A DNA stretch of 64,000 nucleotides from Rattus norvegicus (Eukaryota; Chordata; Mammalia; Rodentia; Muridae): the NCBI RefSeq assembly GCF_036323735.1, contig NC_086024.1, forward strand, positions 57,663,424 to 57,727,423, written 5' to 3'. Within the stretch, counting starts at the first letter, position 1. The number at the start of each line of letters is the position of its first letter. Shown here one piece after another: positions 11,656 through 23,469 of the stretch. The position numbers were made by a program, and so were the translations under genes. The notes beneath the pieces were generated by a model. It worked only from the letters and a program-made list of their open reading frames with translations, was not told the origin of the DNA and did no database searches.

Positions 11656-12635
11656 AATTAATGTAGAGTGAGATGTACAGATGTTTGAAGTTATAATCTG
11701 CTCTCAAATATGAATAGCATTATTGAAATAGTTATATGTATTATTATTAAGACATTGAAGTAATTATATTTGAGATTTGTGTCCCATCATAATAAGAAAA
11801 TTTCTAAATTTACTTATTCTTGGCAAATAATCTTGCCATTTTGAAGGTAAGATCAGTTCCTAAGGTAGAACACTTCTCAGTATCACCTAGGAAATGTATA
11901 TTTTCTAGATCAGTTTTGGATGAAACCGGTGGGAGAAGTTCAAGTACATTGGAATAGCTGCTATACTGGGAACTGGTAGGTTGCTGTAGGTCAAACTCTG
12001 TAAGGATATTTATGTACAACTCTTCCATAACATCAGGTTTCTAATCATAGGAAGTTTAGGTGGTAAGACTGATGCCAACTGGAAACTCAAAAAGGCAAGA
12101 ACTAGTTTTGAGGAAGCAAATACAGCTCTGGGCAGTTTTTAATCCTAGTTAAATGGATCATATTTAATCATATTTAAATGGATGTGTCTAGGAGTTTGAG
12201 TAACAGGTCATGAGGATAAATGGGCAATGGACAATACCCAGTAAGAAGCCACACAGGCTGTGATTCTCAAGCTCTTTGAAGTCACTCTTTCTTGATCTCT
12301 GTTCATGTGGGACATTTTATGCCATGTACCTGGAAAGGAGGATCATAGTGTAGATATGATGGTGCTTGTCTTGATTCCACAGATAAAGCAGAGGAGTTGG
12401 AATGGCTTAGTCAGGAAAACAGCCTTGTCACTGGGTATAAGAGAATTCCCATCAAGACTTCACTAGAGTTGTTTGCCACTCTCCTTTGTGCCCATGAATT
12501 TTTTAGTAGAAGTCATCTCCTGGAGGCACGACTGCTAACATTTAGGAACTGATTAAATGCATGTGTAGAGCTGTGCATGGTACTTGAGAGCTGAAAACTG
12601 GAAACAATGATTAAATCCATGACTTATGTGCTAAC
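11656..12635. other. Unassigned sequence
   Basis: No recognisable gene or repeat; AT-rich with short chance frames. Confidence 0.55.
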
Positions 12636-13265
12636 TGTCCTAGTTTAGCTTCTATTGCTGTGATAAAAACATCACGACTAAAAGCAACTTTAGGAGGAAA
12701 GGCTTTATTTCAACTTGCAGTTCTATATCACAGTCTGCCATGGAGGGAAATCAGGCCAGGAACCTGTAGAAGTTAGGTCTGGTTCATCCTCCCAGTCCTA
12801 TGCTCCTGGAAATAAACTCAGAATACATTTACAAATACTTTGGCCATATAGCTAGGCTCTTCTCTGACTACCATACCTCAATATAACACATTTATTCTGA
12901 GCTACATTCTGCCATGTGGCTGGTTACCTGTCCTCAGGTACTATACATCCAACTTGCCATATCTTCCTGGGTGAATCTCCTGTGCCTGGATCTATCCGAG
13001 AATTCTTTCTGCCTACCGGATGTCCCACCTCCTATTTCCTGCCTAAGCCATAGGTCATAAGATTTATCATTGGCAGGTGCCGCATCCATACACACATAAT
13101 ATGTTCTCTCTCTAGGAACCTGGAAGCAGGAAATGGACCAGAAGCCATGGAGGACCACTGCTTACTGGTTTGCTCCTCGTGGCTTACTCAGCTTGCTTTC
13201 TTATACATTTGAGGACCACTTGACCAGTGGTGACACTGCTCACAGTGTGCTAAGCCCACACACAT
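12636..13265 (-). mobile_element. MaLR (MT-like) LTR, minus strand, split by an insertion
   Basis: The left part ('tgtcctagtttagcttc', 'attgctgtgataaaaacatc', 'gaggaaaggctttatttc') and the right part from 13114 ('gaacctggaagcagg', 'ccatggaggaccactgc', 'cttactggtttgctcctcg') are consecutive segments of one rodent MaLR LTR. They are separated by about 350 bases of different origin. The intact relative at 59273-59686 shows the same order without interruption. Confidence 0.75.
12767..13113 (-). mobile_element. LTR-like insert within the MaLR LTR
   Basis: The insert starts at 'tagaagttagg' and ends at 'tctctctct'. The 9-base word aggaacctg occurs on both sides (12758-12766 and 13114-13122), so the host LTR sequence is duplicated at the join. 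On the minus strand it carries 'ggcaggaaataggagg' and an AATAAA (complement of 12891-12896), wording I associate with rodent ERV LTRs. TG...CA ends are not clean, so exact borders and class are unsure. Confidence 0.5.
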
Positions 13266-13791
13266 TCATTTTTCACACAAAGCAATCTTATGTAGGTATT
13301 TTTCCCCCCAAAAGAGATCCCTTCTTCCCAGATAGGTTGAGATTTGGGTCAAGTTCAAACAAACAAACAAGCAAACCAGCTCTCTAACTAAAAAAGTAAT
13401 GAGACCAAGACCAACCAACCAACCTGGGAACTGGTGTTGACCACACACTTGAAAAAATGGTGTAAGATCAAATAGGTGGAAATTACTGGTGGAAATGTAG
13501 CAAAACTGTGGACGTTTTAGGAAAGTGGAGAGTTATGGAAAGAAGGAAATCGGAGTACGAGAAGCAGAAGGTGCTAGAGAGAGTTCTAGGGGACATCTAA
13601 GAAGGAAAATGGCATTACTGGGAGTGATGTGGCAGATAAGACCATCTCCCTGTGTCCTAAGTGGCAGGACTGAAATGACACAGGGAGAGTCAGGCTATTT
13701 GTCAATGAACAGGATATTTGAGAGATTAAGCCTTATTATCCTTTTTAATTATGCATTGATAAAGCCACCACTTATTAAGTCAAGACTTTGA
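13266..13791. other. Unassigned sequence
   Basis: A small CAAA-rich patch sits at 13355-13376; otherwise nothing recognisable. Confidence 0.5.
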
Positions 13792-13944
13792 GAGGCTGGA
13801 GCTGTGGCTCAGCAGTTAAGAGCACTGACTGCTCTCCCAAAGGTCCTGAGCTCAATTCCCAGCAACCACATGGTGGCTCACAATCATCTGTAATGAGATC
13901 CAATACCCTCTTCTGGTGTGTCTGAAGACAGCTACAGTATACTC
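13792..13944 (+). mobile_element. B2 SINE
   Basis: A near-consensus B2: 'gctgtggctcagcagttaag' (A-box region), 'gagctcaattcccagcaac' (B-box region), 'ggtggctcacaatcatc' and 'gtctgaagacagctacagt'. The flanking words aagactttga (13782-13791) and aagaccttga (14045-14054) match at 9 of 10 bases and are probably its target-site duplication, placing the hexanucleotide array inside the element's tail. Confidence 0.9.
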
Positions 13945-13946
13945 AT

Positions 13947-14034
<88 letters not shown>
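13945..14034. repeat. (CATATA)n hexanucleotide array
   Basis: About 14 units of catata replace the A-rich tail of the B2 SINE. The alternating methionine-tyrosine frame across it is an artefact. Confidence 0.95.
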
Positions 14035-14059
14035 ATCTTTAAAAAAGACCTTGAAATGC

Positions 14060-14860
14060 TGGATATTGCATTTACTTGAATTTATAATGTTTGAGGTGGT
14101 TAAGGTTATCACTAATTTAATGGAAAGGAGAGATAGACATTTAGGATTTGAATAAGTGGCTTAGCTACCCCACAAGTGTATAGCAGGGTTAGCCATAAGT
14201 ATTTGCACTACTTCCAAGTTTTTTTTTTAAATAGGTGAGGAACGTTCCTCAAACCATAATGTAAGCAGAAAGTTCTTTCCTCTGATAAGAAAGATCTAAG
14301 ATGCATACAACCACAGTTTATAGCAATGGAAGGTTAGATTACCCTGAGACCCGGCCATGGATGCCTGTGGATATGTTGACACAAAATTAAGAGCAGTGAG
14401 CCAGTTTCTGAGAAGAAACAGCATTCGGTGTGTGCTGCTTTCCAACTTGTCACACTGAGATGCTGCTGAGAAGATACCTTGGTCTCAGCGTTGGGACAGC
14501 ATCAGCACCTGCTTACTGGCCTCTGAAGACAGCAGTTATTTACTTCTTATTGCCCTGCCTCGCTCCTTAGACTTGCTTTCAAAATGACATTTCAAACGTC
14601 TGTTTTAAAACTACTGTCAAATGACTTGTATAGTGAATAGATCCAAAGACTATATCAGGGAGAAATCCCGAATGGCATTGTGGAAGGAAATAGAGCTGAG
14701 GTTACATTGGGATGAGTAACTGTGGAGGAGCAGAACAGCATGCTGCCTGTGGCTGTCACTTCAGTGATGGCGACTGGCGTTCCTCGTGGAAAGCAAAGCT
14801 TCGTACATGTTATCTAGAAAATGTACTTATATCATAAGTTGCCTCCAGGAAGTCATTGCT
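14060..14860. other. Unassigned sequence
   Basis: No recognisable gene or repeat. Confidence 0.5.
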
Positions 14861-14864
14861 TTAA

Positions 14865-14985
14865 TTTTTGTTTCTCTTGAGATGTCGCTATGTAGAACTA
14901 TATAGTTCAGGTCAGTCTTAAATTCTTGATTCTCCTGCCTCAGCATCCCGAGGGCTGTGGTTACCATACTTAGAAAGCTTGTGAT
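14865..14985 (-). mobile_element. Degraded B1 SINE, minus strand
   Basis: The antisense B1 order is visible: a T-rich start, 'ttgagatgtcgctatgtag', 'gttcaggtcagtcttaaatt', 'gattctcctgcctcagcatc' and 'ccgagggctgtggttacc'. Confidence 0.6.
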
Positions 14986-15298
14986 GGTTGTAAATAGAAC
15001 TTTGTGTCTCAGATGAGGATAATAGTGCATATTTTGGTGATGGTCACTTGGCTTGCCCTATATGTTTCCGTAACTTAAAGATTTTCCGTTCTAAGCTATT
15101 AAGTGCCTACGCATTAAATGACTCTTAATAACTGTGTTTTATGGCAGTTTCATAGCATTACCATTTTAAAAATTCTAGTTGAAACATTATAAGGGGACAA
15201 CAGATGTCAGTTCTGGGCCTTCAGACACATGCATAAACAGGGACATCTGTACTCCACACAAGTCTGTTCCCATGCAAATGAATATGCACTCATACTTA
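14986..15298. other. Unassigned sequence
   Basis: No gene or known repeat seen. Confidence 0.5.
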
Positions 15299-15366
15299 TC
15301 ATACATGCATATGCACACACACATACATACACATACATACACACACACACATACACACACTAGCGC
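15299..15366. repeat. (CA)n/(CATA)n imperfect microsatellite
   Basis: CA units are interspersed with catacata steps. Confidence 0.9.
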
Positions 15367-15370
15367 ACAC

Positions 15371-16229
15371 CCCATCTAATTCATTTTTTGCTTTTGGAAT
15401 ATCATGTTACTTTAATAATACCGTATTATTAATAATAGCACCAGGATTGCTTGAGTTTGCTTTGGATGTTTAGTAATATTGACTAGAAAGTTATGGTTTC
15501 TGACTCATATCCTTATAAGGCTTTAAAAGCCAGGCGCCCCCCTCCCCTTTATCACACAGGAAAATCAATAGACAGACACAGAAGCTTCAAATCTCCACAC
15601 TCTCTTCTATTCTTCTAGCCAACTTATATGCTGACAGCTTTTGTTGATATGTGTCTATATCAACCTGATGGTATGTCTTCCGGAATAGATGGTAGGGTCA
15701 AGAGATGAGGGTACACATTCTTCTTTAGAACAGGCAAACATTTACAGTACTGATTTATACCTTTGAATTAGAATTTTTTCTCTTCCCTGCCACACACACA
15801 CTGGGTTTGAATCATCCCAGTACCGTATGAGACAGGCATTATCTTTTTGTGCAGGAGAGAAACAAAGCTGAAAAAAACTTTCATTCTACACTTTAGAGAC
15901 CTGTAGAGATGAATTAGAATCCAGCTTCTCTGTGGATCTCAGTTGCTAGGGAAACAGATGAACAGACGGGTGCCAACCTCCATCCTTGTAGATTTATATA
16001 GAGATCTTGGGATAATTTTTGCAATATGCCCAGAATGGTCATTTACAGTATATATTTTTTTGTGTGGAAAAAATTCAAGTCCTTAATTTACTAATGTAGG
16101 ATTCGCAGAAGATCTGATTTTAATTATTTTTGAATTATAGAAAAGAGAGAATTTTATGTTGCAGATAGTTCTGATCATCTCTATATGCCTGTACTGTGTA
16201 GTCGTGGACTAGACAGTGAAAGAATGGAA
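15371..16229. other. Unassigned sequence
   Basis: No gene or recognised repeat. It leads into the TAAT-rich segment at 16.2-17.0 kb. Confidence 0.5.
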
Positions 16230-17000
16230 AACACAGGTCGCTTTGTCAATAGCTAAATTCTAAGTGTTTTCTCCTAATTTTGCTAGACTTCCTGCCAAGT
16301 TTTGCTAATTAGTCAACACAAGCAATTAAAAGTATGTCTTGTATGTGGTCTAATTCATTTGCAGCATGCGAGCATGTTCAGGAACATCCTGAACAGCTCA
16401 ATCCATCATTTCCAAAAGTGGGGCCCCACAACATGTTAGGTCTTTATGGTAAAGCTGTGAGTTAGCATTATCTTCACTATTTTGTAAATGGAATGAAATA
16501 ATATGGTTGCTTTGAAGATCCCGCTCTGCTATTTAAGTGTTCTTTCATTACAGTAGGTCTTCAATTTTACGGGCTGCTTTGATTAGTGGTGGTAATAGCA
16601 GAGAATTATTGCAGCCTTCAGGGGATGAAAGGAGAAATGGAAATGATTAAAAATAAATTAACTTTTTCATGTACAGAAAGGACAAGAGAAAAAGCATCAA
16701 TGCATTCTTAAAACGATCAAGTCATTTACTAGGACATTTTAAAGCCTCATTAACAATTAACAAATTGATCTTAATGAATCTCATTTCATTTCATTGGCAG
16801 GTTGCCCAGAGCCTTGAGGATAGGGTTAATGGGACCAGATGATTATCTCCAGCAAATGGCTATAATCTCACATTATAAAAAGCTGTTCTTTCCCAATGAT
16901 TATTATACAACGAGACAAAGCCAAAAAAGGAGGATGCTTGTGTCAAGTCCTTGCAGGGATTTGAAAACATTTTCTTTTGAATGTGTTGTATTAGCAAGAT
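16230..17000. promoter_or_regulatory. Candidate conserved non-coding / enhancer-like segment
   Basis: This stretch has no repeat landmarks and is dense in homeodomain-type cores: 'gctaattagtcaacaca' (16304-16320), 'ttgattagtgg', 'aaaataaattaact' and 'cattaacaattaacaaattg'. It also holds a perfect gapped palindrome ATGTTC-ag-GAACAT at 16374-16387 with a p53-like half site gagcatgttc overlapping it. The texture is like known developmental enhancers, but conservation cannot be judged from one sequence, so this is inference. A 66-codon frame (16802-17002) inside it has no domain. Confidence 0.3.
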
Positions 17001-17568
17001 GAAAATTGCCAAACTTTGCTACTGAATCCGGGATTTGGCTTACCTTGAGACTATAAATGTGTATTCCACAGTAGCTCATTAATGTAGACTTTTTAAAATT
17101 AAATTAGACCAGAATCAAAACTGTAGATCTCCATGGATTAGATGGATTCTCTACAATGATATGGAAATGAAAGGCAAGGAAGCAGGACACTGCACAAGCA
17201 AAGAAGTCTGAGCTCTGCCTTAACCCTGCCCCAAAAGAGCAGTGAATATTCTTGGAATGGTTGTCACATTTACACCAGCAAACAAGTCCCTCTGAGTGCT
17301 TAGGCTCTGTTGGTGCCACATCTGCAGGAGGTATTAAGTTTCCTTTTGTTTTTGCATGTTTTCCTACTTCTTATGAAAACCAGTTTGAGCTAAGTTAGAA
17401 AAGGCCCTAAAATATTAAGATCTAAATCTAGGACTTCAGGGTTTGACATACATCTCCATTTTAGGGCAGTGGTCGTTTAATGAAATAGAACCAAGTCCTC
17501 TCCTTTGATCAACATATCCTTCTTTACCTACCAAGATGGATTCAATTATCAATGCAATCGTATTTAAT
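17001..17568. other. Unassigned sequence
   Basis: No gene or known repeat seen. Confidence 0.5.
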
Positions 17569-17590
17569 GCATGCACACGCACACACGTGC

Positions 17591-17626
<36 letters not shown>

Positions 17627-17635
17627 ATGCACAAA
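17569..17635. repeat. Alternating purine-pyrimidine tract (CA/CG)n
   Basis: The run goes atgcacacgcacacacgtgc, gcgtgcgcgcgcgc, then a CA array. It is almost unbroken alternating purine-pyrimidine with an eight-CpG-rich core, the sequence type that favours left-handed Z-DNA. Confidence 0.9.
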
Positions 17636-20214
17636 TGCACTACATCTTATCTTATTTACAGTAACTCATCATTACCTTTTGATTAGTATTGAAAATTTCT
17701 ACTGGCTTCTCATAAATATTTGCCAAGATTTATTTATACTCATCCATTTTAGTTTTTATATAAATGGTATTTTCCTTATCTTTTGGTCTCTGAGTATGAT
17801 CAAATGAAAAATGGTATTTTCCCACCCAGGGTCCATAGGGCTACATTGAATTTAATTAATTTTATAGAGAAAACAAGCAAATATTAAACAAGTAGCAATT
17901 TTTCATAGTTCCCAGAGATTTAGAAATTTGACTCTGGTCTAGTTTACTTAAATGTAGGTAGGTATAATGGCAGTTCATCAAAGGTATTTATGATCTTGGT
18001 ACGAGCCAAGCCCCAGATTCAGGAGCAAAGCCTCATATAATGTGTCTTCTCTATGTAGTAAGCAGAAGTAGAAATATGCCCTGTACCAGAGATCAATAAT
18101 AGTCCAATGATTTGTATCTCAGGAGGTAAGACATTCATTCTCAATCTGATGACTCAGTTATAGAAGACTCATAGGGAGAGCCATGATGGCTAACACTTTA
18201 GGGAAGGTTTATTCTGGGTTAGCACCTCCAATAGTCACTAACTGAACTGTGAATGTAAGCACCTGTCCTGTAATAGGGCCAGGCATTATTAAGTAAATGA
18301 AAAACTGTTTGAGTATCTTATCCAGAGCCACGATACTAGAAAGTGACATATTAAACAAAGAATAAAACCAAAATAAAGAAGAGCTCTGTCCATCTCCAAA
18401 TACTTTTTCAACCAGCATCTTATATCACAATAGGGAATTTTTACCAAAAACAAGACAAGACAAAATCTATAGAACGAATGTGAGCATTGCAAATTCAATC
18501 TCTATTTTGGTCAATAGTTCTGCTTTCCCCTACTTGGTATGACTATTTCTATTACAGGAATTCATGTGAAAATTTTCTTATAGGGACCTGGAAAACTGAG
18601 GCAATGACTTTTGGGTTCTGCATCCATGAGAGTAAATAAACCAAATGCCTGTCTCTTGCCCTAAGCTATTTACCAGAAAGTTTACAGTTTCAGTACTGAA
18701 TGATGTCAAATTTAATATATCTTTAGGATGTAACATGAATTCGGTCAGCCTGAAGAGTTCTACACTGGGACCATGGAAAGTTTGACAGTCATTTACTTTC
18801 TTGTGGTTCTTTGTGCCACTCCACCCTAGTTTAAGTTCCTCAGTTTTGAAGAAAGCTTTGATCTTTGATTAGAGAGAATAATTACAGAGGTTAGCAGAGT
18901 TTGATAGGAGTGTTTGAAGGTTTTTTCTTTGGGTGATTCCAACAGTGATATGTACAGGGCTAAAACACGAGATGAATTTGATTTCACATATATGCATTCT
19001 TTTACTTCTACTCTTTAGGGCTAAAGGGTAACTTTAAGCTAAGTTTATCATGGAAATCTTCCCTTGAATCTATGAAGTAAGTATTGGAGGAAGTCACTAA
19101 TGCTACAGTCTTGTGGAACTAGTCTAGGTCTAGGATGAGAACATTCCCCACCCCCAATGAAAGATTATCTCTTCAGAGTGTATAAGTGAACAAAATTTTG
19201 TGGGGTTTCTCTTAATAGAAACCAATCTACAAAAATAATTCTAATTATTAGAATTCAATGCAAATTTCTTTAGATGTGTAGACACCTGTGCTTAGTCACA
19301 AGGATCCTGAACAATCAGGGAAACTTGGTACTACCAATTGGGGAAAAATACCAATAATTTACCCCAGGGAAATGAAAACATATGAAGTACATGACAGATA
19401 GTTTATATATAATGTATGTTAACAAACAGATTTTTTTGAAGACTATTACAGAAAACCACAACTAACAAAAATGTAGACTTGTGGATTCATGTTCACAATT
19501 CTATAAAATACTCCTATACTTAAGGCTTTTTAAAATATTTGTCTAAAAATACATTGATCTAATAGCAAAAAATACCATATGGCAACACTGGCCTTCCTCA
19601 GTGTGGAGGGGGAGGGCCTTGTTCGAAGTGGTGACAGGTAAGGAGTGGGCTGAAAGGCAAATAAACAATCATTCCAAGAATAGGAAAGGTCAAACCCAAC
19701 AGACTCAATCCAGGAAACTCAAGGTATAGAAGGAGGCCTCGCATCTCTGTGACACGGTGAATGGGGAGGTGTGATAAGCATTATTTTCTAGAGTATAGAA
19801 TGGCTGCTGTTTGACAGAGAGGGCACACATAATGAGACAGATGGGCAGTGGGAAAGTCTGTCCTAAGTTCCTCACCATAAAGGGAGGGGAGGAAGCTGAG
19901 GAAACAGTGTGTATTCATTCAGAGCCCGTGAGAGCAGGTCATCTTTGCTGCTCTGACCACAGTTCTGTATTGTTCTTAGTGTTGTATGTTTATTTTAGCT
20001 ATGGTGATAACATTTTTCACAGGCAGTGGTGAAGGTGTGGAGTCTGTCAGGCACAACTGTATCAGAACAATCGGTCAGTACTTGAATGGAAAATTTCTGG
20101 GAAAAATACATCATTGTTGTGTATTATACCTATAAAAAGTCCTTAGAAAACAGGAGTCAAATTTCACTCATTTACATTTCCTAGATGTTGAATATTGGAT
20201 AAAAACGCTCATTT
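17636..20214. other. Unassigned, largely repeat-free sequence
   Basis: I recognise no SINE, L1 or LTR over about 2.6 kb, which is unusual for this window. Open frames are short and overlapping. It may be unique intronic or intergenic DNA, or hold repeats too old to see by eye. Confidence 0.5.
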
Positions 20215-20215
20215 T

Positions 20216-20325
20216 GTTTCTGAAGCCTGAACTGACAACAAGCTCTCTAGACTGGCTTTGAACTCCTGCTGTCACCTCCAAAGTGTGGGATTCCAGGAAT
20301 GCATCGCTACATTTATAATCTGTGT
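20216..20325 (-). mobile_element. Degraded B1 SINE, minus strand
   Basis: The antisense B1 landmarks 'agactggctttgaactcctg', 'cacctccaaagtgtgggatt' and 'ccaggaatgcatcgctac' occur in order. Confidence 0.55.
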
Positions 20326-21345
20326 CTCACAATGCTCTTTAACGACAGGGTAGCTGCTCTTCTAGATGATGGTAGATGATTGGGGGGTGAGACTCTACGT
20401 TCTTCTACACACTGAATACTCAGCAAAAGATGGAACTCCTTTTTGAATAGTTTTCCTTTTGTACTGTTTGGGCTTTTTAAAAGTTTTATTATTTCCTTGT
20501 TTAAAAATATGAATGAATACCCACTTGCTTTTCTGACATTAAATTAACCCTTTTATCTGAACATTTAAAACCCTTCATCCTTTGGTTTTAGCCTAACAGG
20601 CAACCCAAGCTTTTAGCAGGTACCATAAAGATCTACAGGTGGACAAGTTCACAAGGGAAGACAGAGGAGGTCAAAGGACAGGTGTCCTCACCCTGGATTG
20701 TCCTGGTGCCATACATCACATACCATCATCTTCCTCTACTTGGTCTCATCAGCCATATATGCCATTGATGAAACTTCCCTACTACCTCACTATAAATGTA
20801 CATCTATGAAATAAGGAGATAAAGAAAATCGAGCAACTGTGACCCTTTTCTTTTGAAGTCAGAGTCACAGATGCCACATGAACACCCAACAGACTGTCAA
20901 TCCTATTAACTTCTCTGCAGTGCTTGCTTTCCCAATCACTAAGATGACTGCTTTTCTCTAATGTCCTCAGCTAATGTCTGCCTTTCCTTGTTACCTTATT
21001 AGAGTATGGTATTGGAACACTCATCTTCCTTTCATACTTTTGCGATGGGGAGTGTCTGTAAGAGCTAAGGACAGACGCATACCCTCTGTCTTGTTACTCG
21101 TACCCTCTCTGGGAAATGAAAGATAGGCTCTCCACATTCTAGAAAACACTGCTTATTCTTCAGCCTTGCCCATCACACCACAGATGCTGGGGTCCTTTTG
21201 GTCTTTTGAAATGTCTGTCTTATTTCTCTTGCGTGCAACCTTTTCTGTTCTTGGAACAGTGTTTGTTTATATTTCACCCTAGATTTTACTTGTTACCACT
21301 TCAAAGAATCTGTCTGTGACCACACTGAGGAAGGCATTTGTACTG
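20326..21345. other. Unassigned sequence
   Basis: No gene or recognised repeat. Confidence 0.5.
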
Positions 21346-21349
21346 CTTT

Positions 21350-21745
21350 GTCTATTGCTCCCATGACTGTCAGAATAAAGCGCTGTGGACCCTGCAGCTA
21401 AAGAGCAGAACTACATTATCTCTCACTTCTGGAGACCAGAAGTTTGAGAGAAAGGTATTGTTGTTTAGTTCCTTCAGAGGTCTCTTTTCTTGGTTTACTC
21501 TGTCTGCCCCTCTGTCTATGCCCAAATCTTTTCCTCTTACAGAGGCACTGGTCTTGTTGGTCTGGAGTTCATTGTAATAAATTAGATTTTTAACTCCTTA
21601 ATATAGCCTATCTTGTTCTTACTGCATTACTTACTTCTTTAAAGATCTCATATCTAAATACAGCTACACTCTGAAGTCCTGCGAGTAGGAATTCAATATA
21701 TGAGTTATATGAGGAAAAATAATTTGGCTCCAAACAGCTTTCTCT
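21350..21745 (-). mobile_element. MLT1-like MaLR LTR, minus strand
   Basis: Antisense MLT1 landmarks run in order: 'gctcccatgactgtcagaat', 'ctcacttctggagaccagaa', 'ctcatatctaaatacagcta', 'cactctgaagtcctgcgagt' and 'gaattcaatatatgag'. It is an old, diverged solo LTR. The overlapping 79-codon frame is not a gene. Confidence 0.6.
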
Positions 21746-21789
21746 AGTAACTGTGTCCTTAAGTCCTTCCTCCTCAATGCTTATCACAT

Positions 21790-21925
21790 TCTCTTCTCTT
21801 CTCTTCTCTTCTCTTCTCTTCTCTTCTCTTCTCTTCTCTTCTCTTCTCTTCTCTTCTCTTCTCTTCTCTTCTTTCCTGTCCTGTCCAGTCCTGTCCTATC
21901 CTAACCTATCCTATCCTCTTCTATT
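21790..21925. repeat. Compound pentanucleotide array (CTTCT)n-(CCTGT)n-(CCTAT)n
   Basis: About 16 copies of ttctc (21790-21873) pass into cctgt and then cctat units to 21925. The block is nearly all pyrimidine on this strand. A 114-codon leucine/serine/phenylalanine frame (21753-22097) is produced by the array. Confidence 0.95.
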
Positions 21926-23175
21926 ATCAATTTTGATTATTTCTCTGTTTATATATCTGTTAGCCCCAATGGCATGCTTACCTTATGAGAGCAAGGCTTC
22001 CATCTACCAGTTTTCCATGTTTAGAGAAGTGTCTATCATCACCAGCTGTTCAGTGTATGCCCATACAATAACTGATAAAGTGACCAGGATGAAGTAGGTT
22101 AAGGTTAAGAGTTCCTCCTGAGGGCCTCTCACTTCTTCCCTTTGTTTCCTCAGTTCTTAATTTACCTCCCAGATTCTACACTTGACCTTGATAGGTCCTC
22201 TTCTGAAAGTCTTTTGAACCTCTGAACTCTAGTCTGCATTTTTTAACGTCTCCTAGTTTCCCACACAGGACATCAATTGCATCTGGTTTGCATGAGACAT
22301 CACTGCCTTGTCCTTCTATTGCCTCAAGACTGCTTCATGTTGTCACAGAGTGATCTCTCCAGTGTCCCAGTGAAGAGGCTGCAGGTTTCAACTATCATTT
22401 GTTCAGTTTGTTTCTCAGTAAACTGTAGAGTCCTTTGTCAATAACGAAGTTGAGTTCAATAGGCTTGTCTACAATTCCCATCTCTCCTGCAGTAGCAAAG
22501 CTGGTGCTGCCAGACAAAGGACTACATGTAGACCTACTGAGTAAGAAAACCTCTTACGTTCTGCCTGCATGTGACAGCTCATCCTTTCTTCTACATTTGT
22601 TCATAGATGTTTAAAATTCTTTTCCTGACAACTTTGTGAAAAATCGATGTTGAAAATAAAGAATTTTAAATGCAAATATCACAGCAGAGACTTAGAGTTA
22701 TTTTTCCTCACCAATAACTTGTTTAAGAAGTCAGGCTTCATGGAATAGGAGAGGGTTGAACACCAGAGATGGAAACTTAATTGAGAATGGAAGCAGAGGC
22801 TGTGATCTACACCTTAGTTGTCAGTGCTGACCTGGAGCAGCATGGTGCAAACTAAGGAGTTTCCTTGGTCCACTGTCGGATGTGGCTTCACTCTGCTTTG
22901 GGTACTGTGGTTCAATCATTCTGTGAATCCGAGCAATGCAATTTCCTATGAAAATTACTTCTTTGTATCCGAGATCCCTAACTTGTCAAGTGATTTTCAC
23001 CCAGGCATATTGTTAATATTAAGCAGACAAATATTGACTGCTGCAGTAGGTCTCTTTCTTAGTTAAAAGCATCTTCACACTAAAGAATATATCTGTTCCC
23101 TTAGGAGTGGTGTAGGCATGGGTGAGTTAGGCTGATTCATACTTAAGATGTTACTGCTTCCTTTTCTCTGATTTC
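21926..23175. other. Unassigned sequence
   Basis: No gene or known repeat; the 82-codon frame at 22818-23066 has no recognisable domain. Confidence 0.5.
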
Positions 23176-23275
23176 TTTTTTTTAAAATTTTTTTCTTATT
23201 CACTTTACATCATGCTCACTGCTCCCCTCCTCATTACCACCTCCCACAATCCTCCCATCCCCCAAAGTCAAGCCA
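23176..23275 (-). mobile_element. L1/Lx 3' end fragment, minus strand
   Basis: 'cttattcactttacatcatg', 'ctcactgctcccctcctcat' and 'ccacctcccacaatcctccc' are the antisense of an Lx-type 3' end with its poly(A) seen as a T-rich start. Only about 100 bases are left. Confidence 0.65.
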
Positions 23276-23469
23276 AAAAAACAGGCAAAGCATATGTCTT
23301 TGAAAGGCACTTTGTGATTATCATTTCCCTTTGTAAACAGTTTTGCTTCACTGAGAGATTTAGATGAAACTGACTTACCACCTTTGGTCTGTTAGCTAGC
23401 AATAATTGAAAGGACATGAACACTGGATCCAAATGACAGTGTTTTGGGGAGTGAAGCAAACTATTGGTT

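Noticed and set aside
13852..14112. Methionine-tyrosine repeat protein
   Set aside because: This is the hexanucleotide array in the B2 tail read in one frame.
16371..16390. p53 or glucocorticoid response element
   Set aside because: One p53-type half site is perfect but the neighbouring half has two mismatches, and the glucocorticoid-type match is also incomplete; too weak to call as a site.
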